Of a stretch of DNA of 8,301 nucleotides, positions 1 through 6,110 are shown in pieces (position 1 is the stretch's first letter; every line of letters begins with the position of its first letter). The translations under genes were made by a program, and so were the position numbers. This stretch comes from Syntrophomonas sp. (GTDB lineage: Bacteria > Bacillota > Syntrophomonadia > Syntrophomonadales > Syntrophomonadaceae). Where the stretch lies: assembly GCA_028693695.1 (NCBI GenBank), contig JAQUUV010000085.1, positions 1 through 8,301 of the forward strand. Direction: 5' to 3'. The notes beneath the pieces are model-generated. The model was not told where the DNA came from. It made no database searches and saw only the letters and a list, made by a program, of their open reading frames with translations.

Positions 1-1
1 A

Positions 2-550
2 CCCGCAACTCTCCCGCTTTTGATTAGCGGACACCGCGCTTACCTGGCAAGATATTGTTCCCGGCTAAACATTGCGGCTCTCAATCCCGATGGCGCAAAT
101 CCTTTATGCTTTGATGCAGTACCGGGTAAAACCACGATGCAAAACGAAACACAAATCCACTGTAATGCTGAAGGAATAGTTGATCAAATTCAAATCGGGA
201 AGGATACAAATAGTGCTGTGCTAAATTTTCCGGGCGGATTCCCCAATTTGCTGGATTTGCCTGAAAATCAGCGTATCAGGGGTTACTTTGATATATATAT
301 ATCCTCGGATAAAATAACCGGAGGTCAATACCGGCTTGAAAAAATTGCAGATCAGGTTCATGTCGAACTGAATCAATTGGAGGAATGGCAGCCAGCAGGA
401 TATCCTATAGGCTATAGATTATTATTCATATTTGTGAAAATTTTCAGGAATTGGCCAGCTAACTATAGCTGGGAAGGTACGGTTGAACTAAAAGAAATTC
501 CGATGATGGACGGAAAATGGCAGCACAGACTTAAAAACAAAGTGAAATAG
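2..550 (+). CDS. Unrecognised protein, C-terminal part (5' end outside window)
   Basis: The reading frame is open from the first full codon (2-4) to a TAG at 548-550, so this is the last ~182 residues of a longer protein. The TTG at 20 and the ATG at 137 are in frame, but neither has a convincing ribosome binding site, so I treat the gene as cut by the window edge. I do not recognise the family. The visible part is mixed polar and aromatic, with a short hydrophobic stretch near the C-terminus (YRLLFIFVKIF) followed by an aromatic patch (NWPANYSWEG) and a basic tail. I see no signal peptide, metal-binding motif or nucleotide-binding motif in this portion. The composition and steady codon structure suggest a real gene. 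It is followed by 193 bases containing the promoter of the next gene, so it probably ends its own transcript. Confidence 0.6.
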   Translation, partial: PATLPLLISGHRAYLARYCSRLNIAALNPDGANPLCFDAVPGKTTMQNETQIHCNAEGIVDQIQIGKDTNSAVLNFPGGFPNLLDLPENQRIRGYFDIYISSDKITGGQYRLEKIADQVHVELNQLEEWQPAGYPIGYRLLFIFVKIFRNWPANYSWEGTVELKEIPMMDGKWQHRLKNKVK

Positions 551-634
551 TTTCATTACTGTCATTATGGGGTATGCTCAAGCTATTTCTAGTGATATAA
601 GCTTATTCGCTTGCAGTATGGGTTCATATGTCAG

Positions 635-662
635 TTTACAGTTCTTTTGCCCGCATTATAAT
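635..662 (+). promoter_or_regulatory. Candidate sigma-A promoter of the M18 aminopeptidase
   Basis: TTTACA (635-640), a 16-base spacer and a perfect TATAAT (657-662) lie about 80 bases upstream of the aminopeptidase start, in the gap after the previous gene's stop codon. The leader that would result contains no other reading frame of note. This supports separate transcription of the aminopeptidase. The call rests on consensus match only. Confidence 0.6.
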
Positions 663-743
663 ATGGAAAAATCGCAGGATTATCGAAGTCTTTTCATTGG
701 TATTGTCGGCAATATTCTCTAATGCAGAAAATGGAGGTTTAGT

Positions 744-2030
744 ATGAATAATTTATCGGGATTTTTTGATTTTTTAGATAAATCGACCTCACCATTTTAT
801 GTGGTGAAAAATAGCTGTGATATTTTAGAAAACGCCGGCTTTGAATGTTTATCCTTTGAAAAACCATGGTCTTTACAAAAAGGTGGTTCCTATTATTTGA
901 AATTGTATGATACGACCTTGTTTGCCTTTAAAATTGGTACAACCATAGACGAGGATATGATATGGCGTATTGCAGCTGCCCATACTGACTTTCCATCATT
1001 TCGAATTAAACCTAATCCGATAATGAAAGAAAAGAGTTACATGCGGCTGAATACGGAAGCTTACGGAGGAATGATACTGTCCAGTTGGTATGATCGGCCT
1101 TTGTCTATTTCCGGCAAGGTAGCCTTGAAAAGCAGCCATCATTTTGCCGCCAATGAGGTGTTGGTCGATTTTATCAATCCAATTATGGTGATACCTAATT
1201 TGGCCATTCATCTAAATAAGGATACTAACAAAGGCACAGAGATCAACAAACAGACCGATATGCTGCCTTTATTGGGATTGTTCGACGAAGAAAGTGATAA
1301 TTATTTTAATGAATTGTTAGCCAAACAGTTGAATGTTTCTGCGGATGATATTATTGACTATGATTTGTCTATATATAATATAGATAAATCCAAAACGGTA
1401 GGGATAAATAATGAATTTATCTGTGCGCCCAGGTTAGATGATTTATCATCTGTGTATGCCTTGCTGCAAGGGATTACCAGCGATGTGTGCGATGAAGATA
1501 TCCATATGATTTGCTTGTTTGATAATGAAGAAGTGGGAAATCGCAGCAAACAGGGATGTGCATCCCAGTTTACCGGTATATTGCTGGAAAAATTATTTGC
1601 ATCATTAGGTAAGAGCAGAATTAATTTATATGAGGTTATGTTAAGAAGCATTATGATATCCTGCGATGCAGCGCAAGCCTATCATCCCAACTTTGCTTCC
1701 AAATTTGATCCCACCAATAGAGCGGAAATAAATAGGGGAATTGTTATTAAACTTGATACCACGCAGAAATATGCTTTCGATACCGCTGCGGCTGCGATTA
1801 TCCAACAATTATGTGCTGAGAATGATATAAGTTGTCAGACCTTTGTGAATCGGTCCGATGTTAGCGGAGGAAGCACCATGGGGCCAGTTATCTCCTCACT
1901 ATTACCAATTAGAACCGTTGATATAGGCATACCTCTGCTGGCTATGCATTCTGCTTTGGAAACAATGGGAATGAAGGATGAGGAGAATCTGATAAGATTT
2001 ATGAGAGCCTATTTTTCAACTAACAGGTAA
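744..2030 (+). CDS. apeB: M18 family aminopeptidase (aspartyl aminopeptidase type)
   Basis: This is a cytosolic, dinuclear-zinc exopeptidase of peptidase family M18, which removes N-terminal residues (acidic ones in characterised members) from peptides during peptide turnover. The 428 residues match the family's usual length. The expected catalytic elements are all visible in order. H80 is in AAHTDFP. The metal-bridging D232 is in PRLDD. The E262-E263 pair is in FDNEEVG, giving the general base and a ligand. D308 is in SCDAAQAYHPN. There is a glycine-rich SGGSTMG segment at 374-380, and the last ligand H402 is in LLAMHSALE. There is no signal peptide. The ATG start has GGAGG (733-737) six bases upstream, so the start is secure. 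The gene stands alone behind its own promoter, and its neighbours on both sides are unrelated. Substrate preference is inferred from the family only. The symbol follows the naming of bacterial M18 'type 2' proteins. Confidence 0.95.
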   Translation: MNNLSGFFDFLDKSTSPFYVVKNSCDILENAGFECLSFEKPWSLQKGGSYYLKLYDTTLFAFKIGTTIDEDMIWRIAAAHTDFPSFRIKPNPIMKEKSYMRLNTEAYGGMILSSWYDRPLSISGKVALKSSHHFAANEVLVDFINPIMVIPNLAIHLNKDTNKGTEINKQTDMLPLLGLFDEESDNYFNELLAKQLNVSADDIIDYDLSIYNIDKSKTVGINNEFICAPRLDDLSSVYALLQGITSDVCDEDIHMICLFDNEEVGNRSKQGCASQFTGILLEKLFASLGKSRINLYEVMLRSIMISCDAAQAYHPNFASKFDPTNRAEINRGIVIKLDTTQKYAFDTAAAAIIQQLCAENDISCQTFVNRSDVSGGSTMGPVISSLLPIRTVDIGIPLLAMHSALETMGMKDEENLIRFMRAYFSTNR

Positions 2031-2065
2031 CCAGTGGGACATCAGACTATGCACGTCCAGACTGG
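2031..2065 (+). repeat. Imperfect inverted repeat just after the aminopeptidase stop
   Basis: CCAGTGGGAC (2031-2040) can pair with GTCCAGACTGG (2055-2065), with one bulge or mismatch, around a 14-base loop. It begins directly after the TAA of the aminopeptidase, where a terminator would be expected, but no T-run follows (the next bases are GAGATTAAG). It may therefore stabilise the 3' end of the message rather than act as an intrinsic terminator. It could also be chance. Confidence 0.3.
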
Positions 2066-2140
2066 GAGATTAAGATAAATGGTAATGATGATGCACCTAT
2101 CAACAAAACCGGGTGGCGGGAGATGGGATGAAAGGTAAGC

Positions 2141-2254
2141 ATGGATCGGGAGATTTTGTGGCATCCGCAGGAGTCTCTGACTGAACAGTTTCTACAGGAT
2201 CAGGAAATAATGCAGAAAAAATGGCCGGGGCAGAAGTATATTGCCCAGATCTAA
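2141..2254 (+). other. Orphan short reading frame (37 residues), gene or relic
   Basis: The gap between the aminopeptidase and the antitoxin (2031-2342, 312 bases) holds one frame with protein-like composition, starting at ATG 2141 and ending at TAA 2252-2254. The product begins MDREILWHPQESLTEQ and is rich in Q, E, W and K, like a soluble helical segment. A weak AAAGGT (2131-2136) sits four bases before the ATG. I do not recognise it. It could be a genuine small protein or the remains of a longer gene truncated by rearrangement. The rest of the gap shows only the hairpin at its start and the toxin-antitoxin promoter at its end. Confidence 0.25.
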
Positions 2255-2269
2255 ACCCAAATTAAATGG

Positions 2270-2302
2270 ACATATGTGGGCATATGCAGTTACAATTATA
2301 AT
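2270..2302 (+). promoter_or_regulatory. Candidate promoter and operator of the toxin-antitoxin operon
   Basis: Two perfect 8-bp palindromes, ACATATGT (2270-2277) and GCATATGC (2280-2287), have centres exactly 10 bp apart, so they fall on the same face of the helix. They are followed by a perfect TATAAT (2297-2302) about 40 bases before the antitoxin start. The palindromes cover the place where a -35 box would sit, and no good -35 sequence is present there. This layout suits autorepression by an antitoxin dimer or the antitoxin-toxin complex, as is usual for Phd/YefM-type systems. Operator function is inferred. Confidence 0.5.
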
Positions 2303-2328
2303 GTGGCTACAATGACTACATTTAGTGC

Positions 2329-2334
2329 GAGGTG
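2329..2334 (+). promoter_or_regulatory. Ribosome binding site fixing the antitoxin start
   Basis: GAGGTG lies eight bases before ATG 2343. An in-frame GTG at 2325 would place the start upstream of this site and has no Shine-Dalgarno sequence of its own, so ATG 2343 is preferred. Confidence 0.6.
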
Positions 2335-2342
2335 TATATTTG

Positions 2343-2627
2343 ATGACTAAGATGATTGTGGGAATACGAGAAGCAAAAATGAATCTGAGCCGTCTGCTGA
2401 AAGAGGTTCAGAAGGGGTCGGAGATTACTATTAGCGACCGTGGAATTCAGGTAGCCAGATTGATCCCCATTGAACAAGAGTCCCAATCTTTAGAGCAAAG
2501 AATAGAAAACCTGGAAAGAAATGAATTGCTGGATCCTCCTCCCAAGACTGCCCGCTTGCTTCCTCCTCCTCTGCCCCTGGATGAAGGATTAGCCCAGAAA
2601 TTCTTGCAGGAGGATAGGGACAGATGA
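2343..2627 (+). CDS. vapB: Phd/YefM-family antitoxin of a VapBC-type pair
   Basis: This 94-residue protein should bind DNA through its N-terminal fold and neutralise the downstream PIN-domain RNase through its C-terminal tail. Residues 4-43 show the Phd/YefM signature: an opening V-G-I-R-E-A-K, then N-L-S-R-L-L-K-E-V, and then the G-S-E-I-T-I-S-D-R-G..V-A-R-L-I-P-I hairpin. A charged linker helix follows at about 46-64. The tail is proline-rich (PPPKTARLLPPPLPLDEG), as in many VapB antitoxins whose disordered end threads into the toxin. The gene overlaps the toxin start by four bases (ATGA), so the two are translationally coupled. Expression is probably controlled by the palindrome pair upstream. 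An alternative GTG start at 2325 would add six residues, but the GAGGTG site argues against it. Confidence 0.9.
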   Translation: MTKMIVGIREAKMNLSRLLKEVQKGSEITISDRGIQVARLIPIEQESQSLEQRIENLERNELLDPPPKTARLLPPPLPLDEGLAQKFLQEDRDR

Positions 2628-3043
2628 ACGACAAGCCTGTAATCTATTGGGATACATCCGCTATCATTTCTGCACTTTTTAAAGATGTTCACAGCCAAGA
2701 GGCATGGAGTTGGTCACGGCGGGAAGGCGTTCACCTGTTATCCTCGCTGACGATAGCGGAGACCTATGCGGTTATCAACCGGATTGATAGAGAGAGAGGC
2801 CTGCCGGAAATACTGATTTATGCTGCTCTGGAAGCCTTTGAACAAGGTCCCTGGCATTCCATTAACATGAATCCGGACAGGAAGCAGATTAAAAGGCTTG
2901 GCAGTAAATGGCCTTTGCGGGGTGCTGATTTATGGCATCTGGCCATGACCTGTACATTGAGAAACAGCCTGCCCGAAATACGTTTGCTTACCTTTGACCA
3001 GCGTCTTTTACTTGCTGCCCGAGGAGAAGAAATTCATGTTTAA
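2624..3043 (+). CDS. vapC: VapC-type PIN-domain RNase toxin
   Basis: This 139-residue PIN-domain protein is expected to be a Mg2+-dependent endoribonuclease that halts translation when freed from its antitoxin. VapC toxins of known activity cut tRNAs or the sarcin-ricin loop of 23S rRNA, and the target here cannot be told from sequence. The four acidic PIN residues are present: D10 in YWDTSAI, E46 in TIAETYA, D102 in GADLWHLA and D125 in TFDQRLL. The length is normal, so it looks intact and active. The ATG overlaps the antitoxin stop, and AGGAGG (2608-2613) lies inside the antitoxin gene ten bases upstream. The GC content appears higher than that of the AT-rich genes further downstream, consistent with separate acquisition. 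Confidence 0.93.
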   Translation: MNDKPVIYWDTSAIISALFKDVHSQEAWSWSRREGVHLLSSLTIAETYAVINRIDRERGLPEILIYAALEAFEQGPWHSINMNPDRKQIKRLGSKWPLRGADLWHLAMTCTLRNSLPEIRLLTFDQRLLLAARGEEIHV

Positions 3044-3053
3044 TTAGGGTTGA

Positions 3054-3203
3054 CTGAACGACCTCGATAATCTTAAAACGGAGAAAGCCGCCCTGGCACA
3101 ACGCCAGCTTGAATTACAACTGCAGCAGAGTTTGACATCCCAATGGCGAAAAACCCTGTCGCATGATTTAGGCCCAAAAACGACTACAATACAGCAAGTT
3201 TAA
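3054..3203 (+). pseudogene. Orphan coding fragment, probable gene relic
   Basis: After the toxin stop, a frame opens behind a TGA (3051-3053) and runs 49 codons to TAA 3201-3203. It has no start codon with a ribosome binding site near its beginning. Its product (LNDLDNLKTEKAALAQRQLE at the start, then further Q- and L-rich sequence) looks like a coiled-coil helix followed by a C-terminal tail. That is the composition of a real protein's end rather than of random DNA. I infer the 3' remnant of a gene whose front part was lost. The parent family is not recognisable. It fills most of the 3044-3300 gap. Confidence 0.35.
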
Positions 3204-3288
3204 AAAGATGCTCTTTATACGTTCAAATATTATGATAGAATTTATTGAAAATAGGTCGGTAAAATCAATTTTGGTAAATACTGAGTTT

Positions 3289-3295
3289 AGGATGG
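3289..3295 (+). promoter_or_regulatory. Ribosome binding site deciding the start of the HD-domain protein
   Basis: AGGATGG ends five bases before ATG 3301. The earlier in-frame ATGs at 3208 and 3232 lack a Shine-Dalgarno sequence (3208 has only AAAAAG before it), and ATG 3292 falls inside this site. Confidence 0.55.
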
Positions 3296-3300
3296 TGCTA

Positions 3301-4635
3301 ATGAAAGATAAAACCTACGATAATTTCATAGAGAGAAATTCTCTAATTCCCCTAAGGAAACTGGAGGCTAATCCGTTTAAGCCTGAAGGGTTTGATCTTG
3401 AACCTTTGCAAAATCAAATAAATGCCGAAGGATTAAGCCTTGACGATTTCTATTTTAACCCCAACGATGCGGAAACCCCCTATTGTTATTACCGGGGTAC
3501 GTTACTGCTGGATTTTAGTCTTATTGTTAATAAAATGGCTGAAATAAAAGCCCTTATCAGCAGGCTTGAGAAGGATATAAATGAAAGTGTAGCTAAAAGA
3601 GATTTTGGCAGGTTCCTCTCTTTAGTTGATAGCAGATTGGCACCAGATCTGTTTGTGGAAGTTTTCAATTTCATCCCCGACCAGGATAAATTCCGTCTAT
3701 TTGAAAGCATTTGGAGGTATAACGAAAACAGCCACGAAGTATTTTCTGAGGAGTTTGTTAAAAAGGCAGCTAAATATAAAGGGGTTACAAGTACCCAACC
3801 GATGGCTGATGAAGAGGGCTATGTCCAGGTATACCGACAGGATTCCAAAGAGCTTTTACCCGAGCAGGCATCATACTGGACTACAGATGTTAATATTGCA
3901 ATTTGTCATGCCTTGGCCTTCGATCCGGTACCAGCCATCTACAGAGGCAGGATACATCTTAACCACATTATTTCGTACGATGACAATAGATCGAAAAAAG
4001 AGATAAAAGTTAAACCACATAAGGTCGAGCAGGTAGAAACGATGAATCTAATAAATCTGCTGGAATTCGATACTGAATTAAGGGCAGCCGGAATAATCCA
4101 ACAATATAATTCCTATTCAGAACAGATAAACAATGAATGGTTCCATAATCCCCAGGGGATACATGCTTTGAGTCATACCAAAAGGGTTCTATTGTTAAGC
4201 TTGATCATTTCTTATTTGGAAAAGTATAACGAGGAAGACAGAAATCTTTTATGTTTAGCATCTATCTACCATGACATTGGCAGGAAAACTGATGGTTATG
4301 ACCCTGACCATGGTATAGCCAGTTATGATAAGTTAATCAATGAGAACTTGCTTGAATTAGCCAATCACCAAGACCAGGAGATTCTAAAATTCTTAGTTCA
4401 AAATCATGCGATTCCAGACCAGAGCGCCTACAAAAAGTTAAATCGTTATGACATTATCGATGTGGACAGAACTTTAAGACTATATGACGCCTTTAAGGAT
4501 GCAGATGGACTGGATAGAGTAAGGATAAAAGACCTTAATCCAGAGTATCTTCGTACCGGTTCAGCTCACCGCCTCTTGTTAGCAGCTCATCAGCTTAATA
4601 GCCAAATTGCCTCCATTTTAATTGCAAATTTCTAA
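3301..4635 (+). CDS. HD-domain phosphohydrolase with N-terminal ADP-ribosyltransferase-like segment
   Basis: This is a 444-residue protein in three parts. Residues 1-165 are unrecognised, with a charged helix in the middle. At about 170-245 there is a block reminiscent of ADP-ribosyltransferase-like domains: VYRQDS (R179), SYWTTD (191-196), a YRGRI strand (214-218), and R230 with E234 in a KKEIKVKP strand. The C-terminal third is a clear HD domain: H292 in SHTKRV, H324-D325 in YHDIGR, H337 in DPDHG, H369 in VQNHAIPD and D402 in DADGLDR. These are the ligands of a metal-dependent phosphohydrolase or phosphodiesterase. The substrate is unknown. The HD call is firm, while the middle domain is an inference from motif spacing. 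The protein is probably cytosolic, with no membrane segment. It sits alone between a relic and an AT-rich gap, beside a toxin-antitoxin operon. Start 3208 would give 475 residues but has no ribosome binding site. Confidence 0.85.
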   Translation: MKDKTYDNFIERNSLIPLRKLEANPFKPEGFDLEPLQNQINAEGLSLDDFYFNPNDAETPYCYYRGTLLLDFSLIVNKMAEIKALISRLEKDINESVAKRDFGRFLSLVDSRLAPDLFVEVFNFIPDQDKFRLFESIWRYNENSHEVFSEEFVKKAAKYKGVTSTQPMADEEGYVQVYRQDSKELLPEQASYWTTDVNIAICHALAFDPVPAIYRGRIHLNHIISYDDNRSKKEIKVKPHKVEQVETMNLINLLEFDTELRAAGIIQQYNSYSEQINNEWFHNPQGIHALSHTKRVLLLSLIISYLEKYNEEDRNLLCLASIYHDIGRKTDGYDPDHGIASYDKLINENLLELANHQDQEILKFLVQNHAIPDQSAYKKLNRYDIIDVDRTLRLYDAFKDADGLDRVRIKDLNPEYLRTGSAHRLLLAAHQLNSQIASILIANF

Positions 4636-4655
4636 ATGAGTTCAGATTGTATTAT

Positions 4656-4672
4656 TGTTTACGACATAAACA
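4656..4672 (+). repeat. Short inverted repeat after the HD-domain gene
   Basis: TGTTTA (4656-4661), CGACA and TAAACA (4667-4672) form a perfect 6-bp inverted repeat 20 bases after the stop, followed by a T-rich stretch (TTTGTTTGCTT). It could be a weak intrinsic terminator or a binding site. The stem is AT-rich, and I am not confident in either role. The rest of the 4636-4889 gap is AT-rich and holds one promoter candidate and no convincing reading frame. Confidence 0.3.
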
Positions 4673-4690
4673 TTTGTTTGCTTGGCTATT

Positions 4691-4719
4691 TTGACATCTT
4701 GCGTGGAATAGTATATGTT
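4691..4719 (+). promoter_or_regulatory. Candidate promoter of the shikimate-kinase-like gene
   Basis: A perfect TTGACA (4691-4696) is followed after 17 bases by TATGTT (4714-4719). It faces the kinase and would give a leader of about 165 bases. A TATAAT nearer the gene (4769-4774) has no -35 box at the right distance and is less convincing. Confidence 0.4.
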
Positions 4720-4879
4720 GAAAACTGAAGTACATTATTGTCCATAGCACTACTAAATTTCTTGAGTGTATAATTAGAAAAAAACGAGGGCCGTAAGCTT
4801 ACTATAAATTTATTTACTAGATTAACTTATACTCACATAATATGATAGTCATGTGTGACTAATATTACTTAATAAAAGT

Positions 4880-4886
4880 GAGGAAG
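4880..4886 (+). promoter_or_regulatory. Ribosome binding site deciding the kinase start
   Basis: GAGGAAG lies just upstream of ATG 4890, with the AGGA core five bases away. An in-frame GTG at 4878 overlaps this site, so it cannot use it and is rejected as the start. Confidence 0.65.
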
Positions 4887-4889
4887 AAT

Positions 4890-5411
4890 ATGAATATAGT
4901 TCTTATTGGTATGTCTGGAGCTGGTAAAAGCACTTTAGGTGTGTTGCTTGCAAAAGCTTTGGGAATGGATTACGTGGATACAGATATTGTTATACAAAAA
5001 CATGAAGGTAGGTTGTTACAAGATATAATTGATAATGATGGTATTGATAAATTTATGAAAATTGAGGAAAGAATTATATCAGATTTAAAATTTAGAAATT
5101 GCATTATAGCTACAGGTGGAAGTGTCATATATTCAGAAAAAGCTATGAATGTGCTTAAGCAAGATGGACAGATTTTTTATTTGCATGTTCCATATGAAGA
5201 AATCAAAAAAAGACTAATAAACATAACAACCAGAGGTATTGTAATAAAGAAAGGAAATAGTCTTAAGGACGTTTACGAGGAAAGAGTTCCCATATATATT
5301 AAGTATAGTGATAAAACTCTTGATTGCTCAAATAAGGATATAGAGCATTGTGTTAGTGAAATTATAGAGAAAATACAAGAAAGTCATTGCAATAATATCT
5401 CTGAATATTAA
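4890..5411 (+). CDS. aroK: Shikimate-kinase-like P-loop kinase
   Basis: This 173-residue protein has the shikimate kinase fold. The enzyme would phosphorylate shikimate with ATP, a step towards chorismate and aromatic amino acids. Visible elements are Walker A GMSGAGKST (7-15), the DTD motif at 30-32 (usual metal and shikimate contacts), TGGS at 75-78, a lid segment TTRGIVIKKG (113-122) and EERVPIYIKYSD (130-141), whose arginine matches the C-terminal shikimate-binding arginine. Two departures from classical AroK stand out. The F-R-x-x-E motif reads F-M-K-I-E (55-59), so the shikimate-binding arginine is methionine, and the GGG motif is GGS. The lid also lacks the usual R-P-L-L. Family membership is firm, but shikimate as the substrate is not. 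No other aromatic-pathway gene is nearby. The gene is much more AT-rich than the flanking genes, with heavy AAA and ATA use, which suggests transfer. Confidence 0.8.
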   Translation: MNIVLIGMSGAGKSTLGVLLAKALGMDYVDTDIVIQKHEGRLLQDIIDNDGIDKFMKIEERIISDLKFRNCIIATGGSVIYSEKAMNVLKQDGQIFYLHVPYEEIKKRLINITTRGIVIKKGNSLKDVYEERVPIYIKYSDKTLDCSNKDIEHCVSEIIEKIQESHCNNISEY

Positions 5412-5460
5412 TGTGCATTAAATGGTGCAAGATTGGTTTTGAAATTACACGAGTTTTGAT

Positions 5461-5480
5461 AAAAATTATTGGAGAATAAT
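5461..5480 (-). terminator. Possible weak terminator of the minus-strand small gene
   Basis: Read on the minus strand, ATTATT-CTCC-AATAAT (5480 down to 5465) forms a 6-bp hairpin followed directly by TTTTT (5465-5461). It lies about 25 bases after the stop of the minus-strand gene ending at 5506, in the gap between two convergent genes. The stem contains no GC pairs, so strength is doubtful. Confidence 0.3.
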
Positions 5481-5505
5481 AGGCTCCGAACTCCTGATTG
5501 GAGAT

Positions 5506-6024
5506 CTATTCATCTATCGTATCTTTATCACCATTGTCTATTGGACCAAATGCCAGTAAGCCTACCACCACAACTTTGCCAAATTTCTTTGCGTATGCTT
5601 TTGTTTTCCCCAATTCTTGGCAGGCCAGATTTTTATCCCCTTTGATATAATACTTTCCAGCTTTTACGGCACTGGTAGTGGTTTTTCTGCCTGCTTGAAA
5701 AGTATATACTAGCCCTTTTTCGACGCCGACCACCAACCCTTTACCGGCAATTTTAGATCGTTCCAAGCCATTATTTACCTTGACTTCATCCTTGGCTAGA
5801 TATCCAACACCAGCATCAATACCCCCATCTACTACATCGGTTAGTGTTTTAACTGTGCTTTCCGTTACTCGCACCGTGCTTGATCCAATTTCTGATGCGC
5901 TTTGAACAAATTCATTCTCTCCGTATTTATTCACAATGCCATGGGTACTTTTAGTAATTACATACTCTAATCCATCGGCACACAAACCTACAGTCGCTTT
6001 TAACACTTGACCGAATATACTCAT
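5506..6024 (-). CDS. Small Gly/Val/Lys-rich protein of unknown function
   Basis: I do not recognise this 172-residue protein. It has no signal peptide, no tryptophan, one proline and two cysteines (C14 and C135). The centre (about 60-130) is built of short glycine-spaced, helix-prone stretches such as GGIDAGVGYLAKDE and AGKGLVVGVEKGLV, with regularly spaced Gly, Ala and Val. This looks loosely like a glycine-zipper or amphipathic repeat. One short hydrophobic stretch (VVVVGLLAF, 151-159) precedes an acidic tail (DNGDKDTIDE). It may associate with membranes or self-assemble, but that is inference. The ATG at 6024 follows AAGGAATGGTGA (complement of 6031-6042), a modest ribosome binding site. 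The gene is convergent with the kinase and stands alone. The inverted repeat at 6063-6089 is a possible control site. Confidence 0.7.
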   Translation of the reverse strand: MSIFGQVLKATVGLCADGLEYVITKSTHGIVNKYGENEFVQSASEIGSSTVRVTESTVKTLTDVVDGGIDAGVGYLAKDEVKVNNGLERSKIAGKGLVVGVEKGLVYTFQAGRKTTTSAVKAGKYYIKGDKNLACQELGKTKAYAKKFGKVVVVGLLAFGPIDNGDKDTIDE

Positions 6025-6062
6025 CTATTTTCACCATTCCTTAAAATATCTTTTCGAACCCA

Positions 6063-6089
6063 TTTGTAAATAAGGCAACCGTTTACAAA
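6063..6089. repeat. Inverted repeat upstream of the minus-strand small gene, possible operator
   Basis: TTTGTAAA (6063-6070) and TTTACAAA (6082-6089) are perfect 8-bp inverted arms separated by 11 bases. The half-site centres are 19 bp apart, close to two helical turns, as for a dimeric repressor site. It lies about 40-65 bases upstream of the start at 6024, in a typical promoter-proximal position. No clear -35/-10 pair was identified around it, so the promoter itself is not called. Confidence 0.4.
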
Positions 6090-6110
6090 CCTATAATAAG
6101 TATATCATGA

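Noticed and set aside
996..1651. Minus-strand open frames at 996-1211 and 1358-1651
   Set aside because: They lie wholly inside the M18 aminopeptidase, which has complete catalytic motifs. Their translations have no domain-like pattern and no ribosome binding sites.
2431..2698. Two overlapping minus-strand frames across the antitoxin-toxin junction
   Set aside because: They are shadows of the antitoxin's proline- and glutamate-rich tail, and the plus-strand pair explains the region fully.
3132..3137. TTGACA as a promoter for the HD-domain gene
   Set aside because: No -10-like sequence lies 16-18 bases downstream, and it falls within the coding relic.
3489..4006. Minus-strand frame 3489-3710 and plus-strand +1-type frame 3626-4006 inside the HD-domain gene
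   Set aside because: The main frame continues through both with the ART-like and HD motifs. Neither alternative shows a family pattern or start site.
5490..5505. CTCC/GGAG hairpin (around 5484-5503) as a second terminator between the convergent genes
   Set aside because: The pairing is only four bases, with several alternative partners and no T-run.
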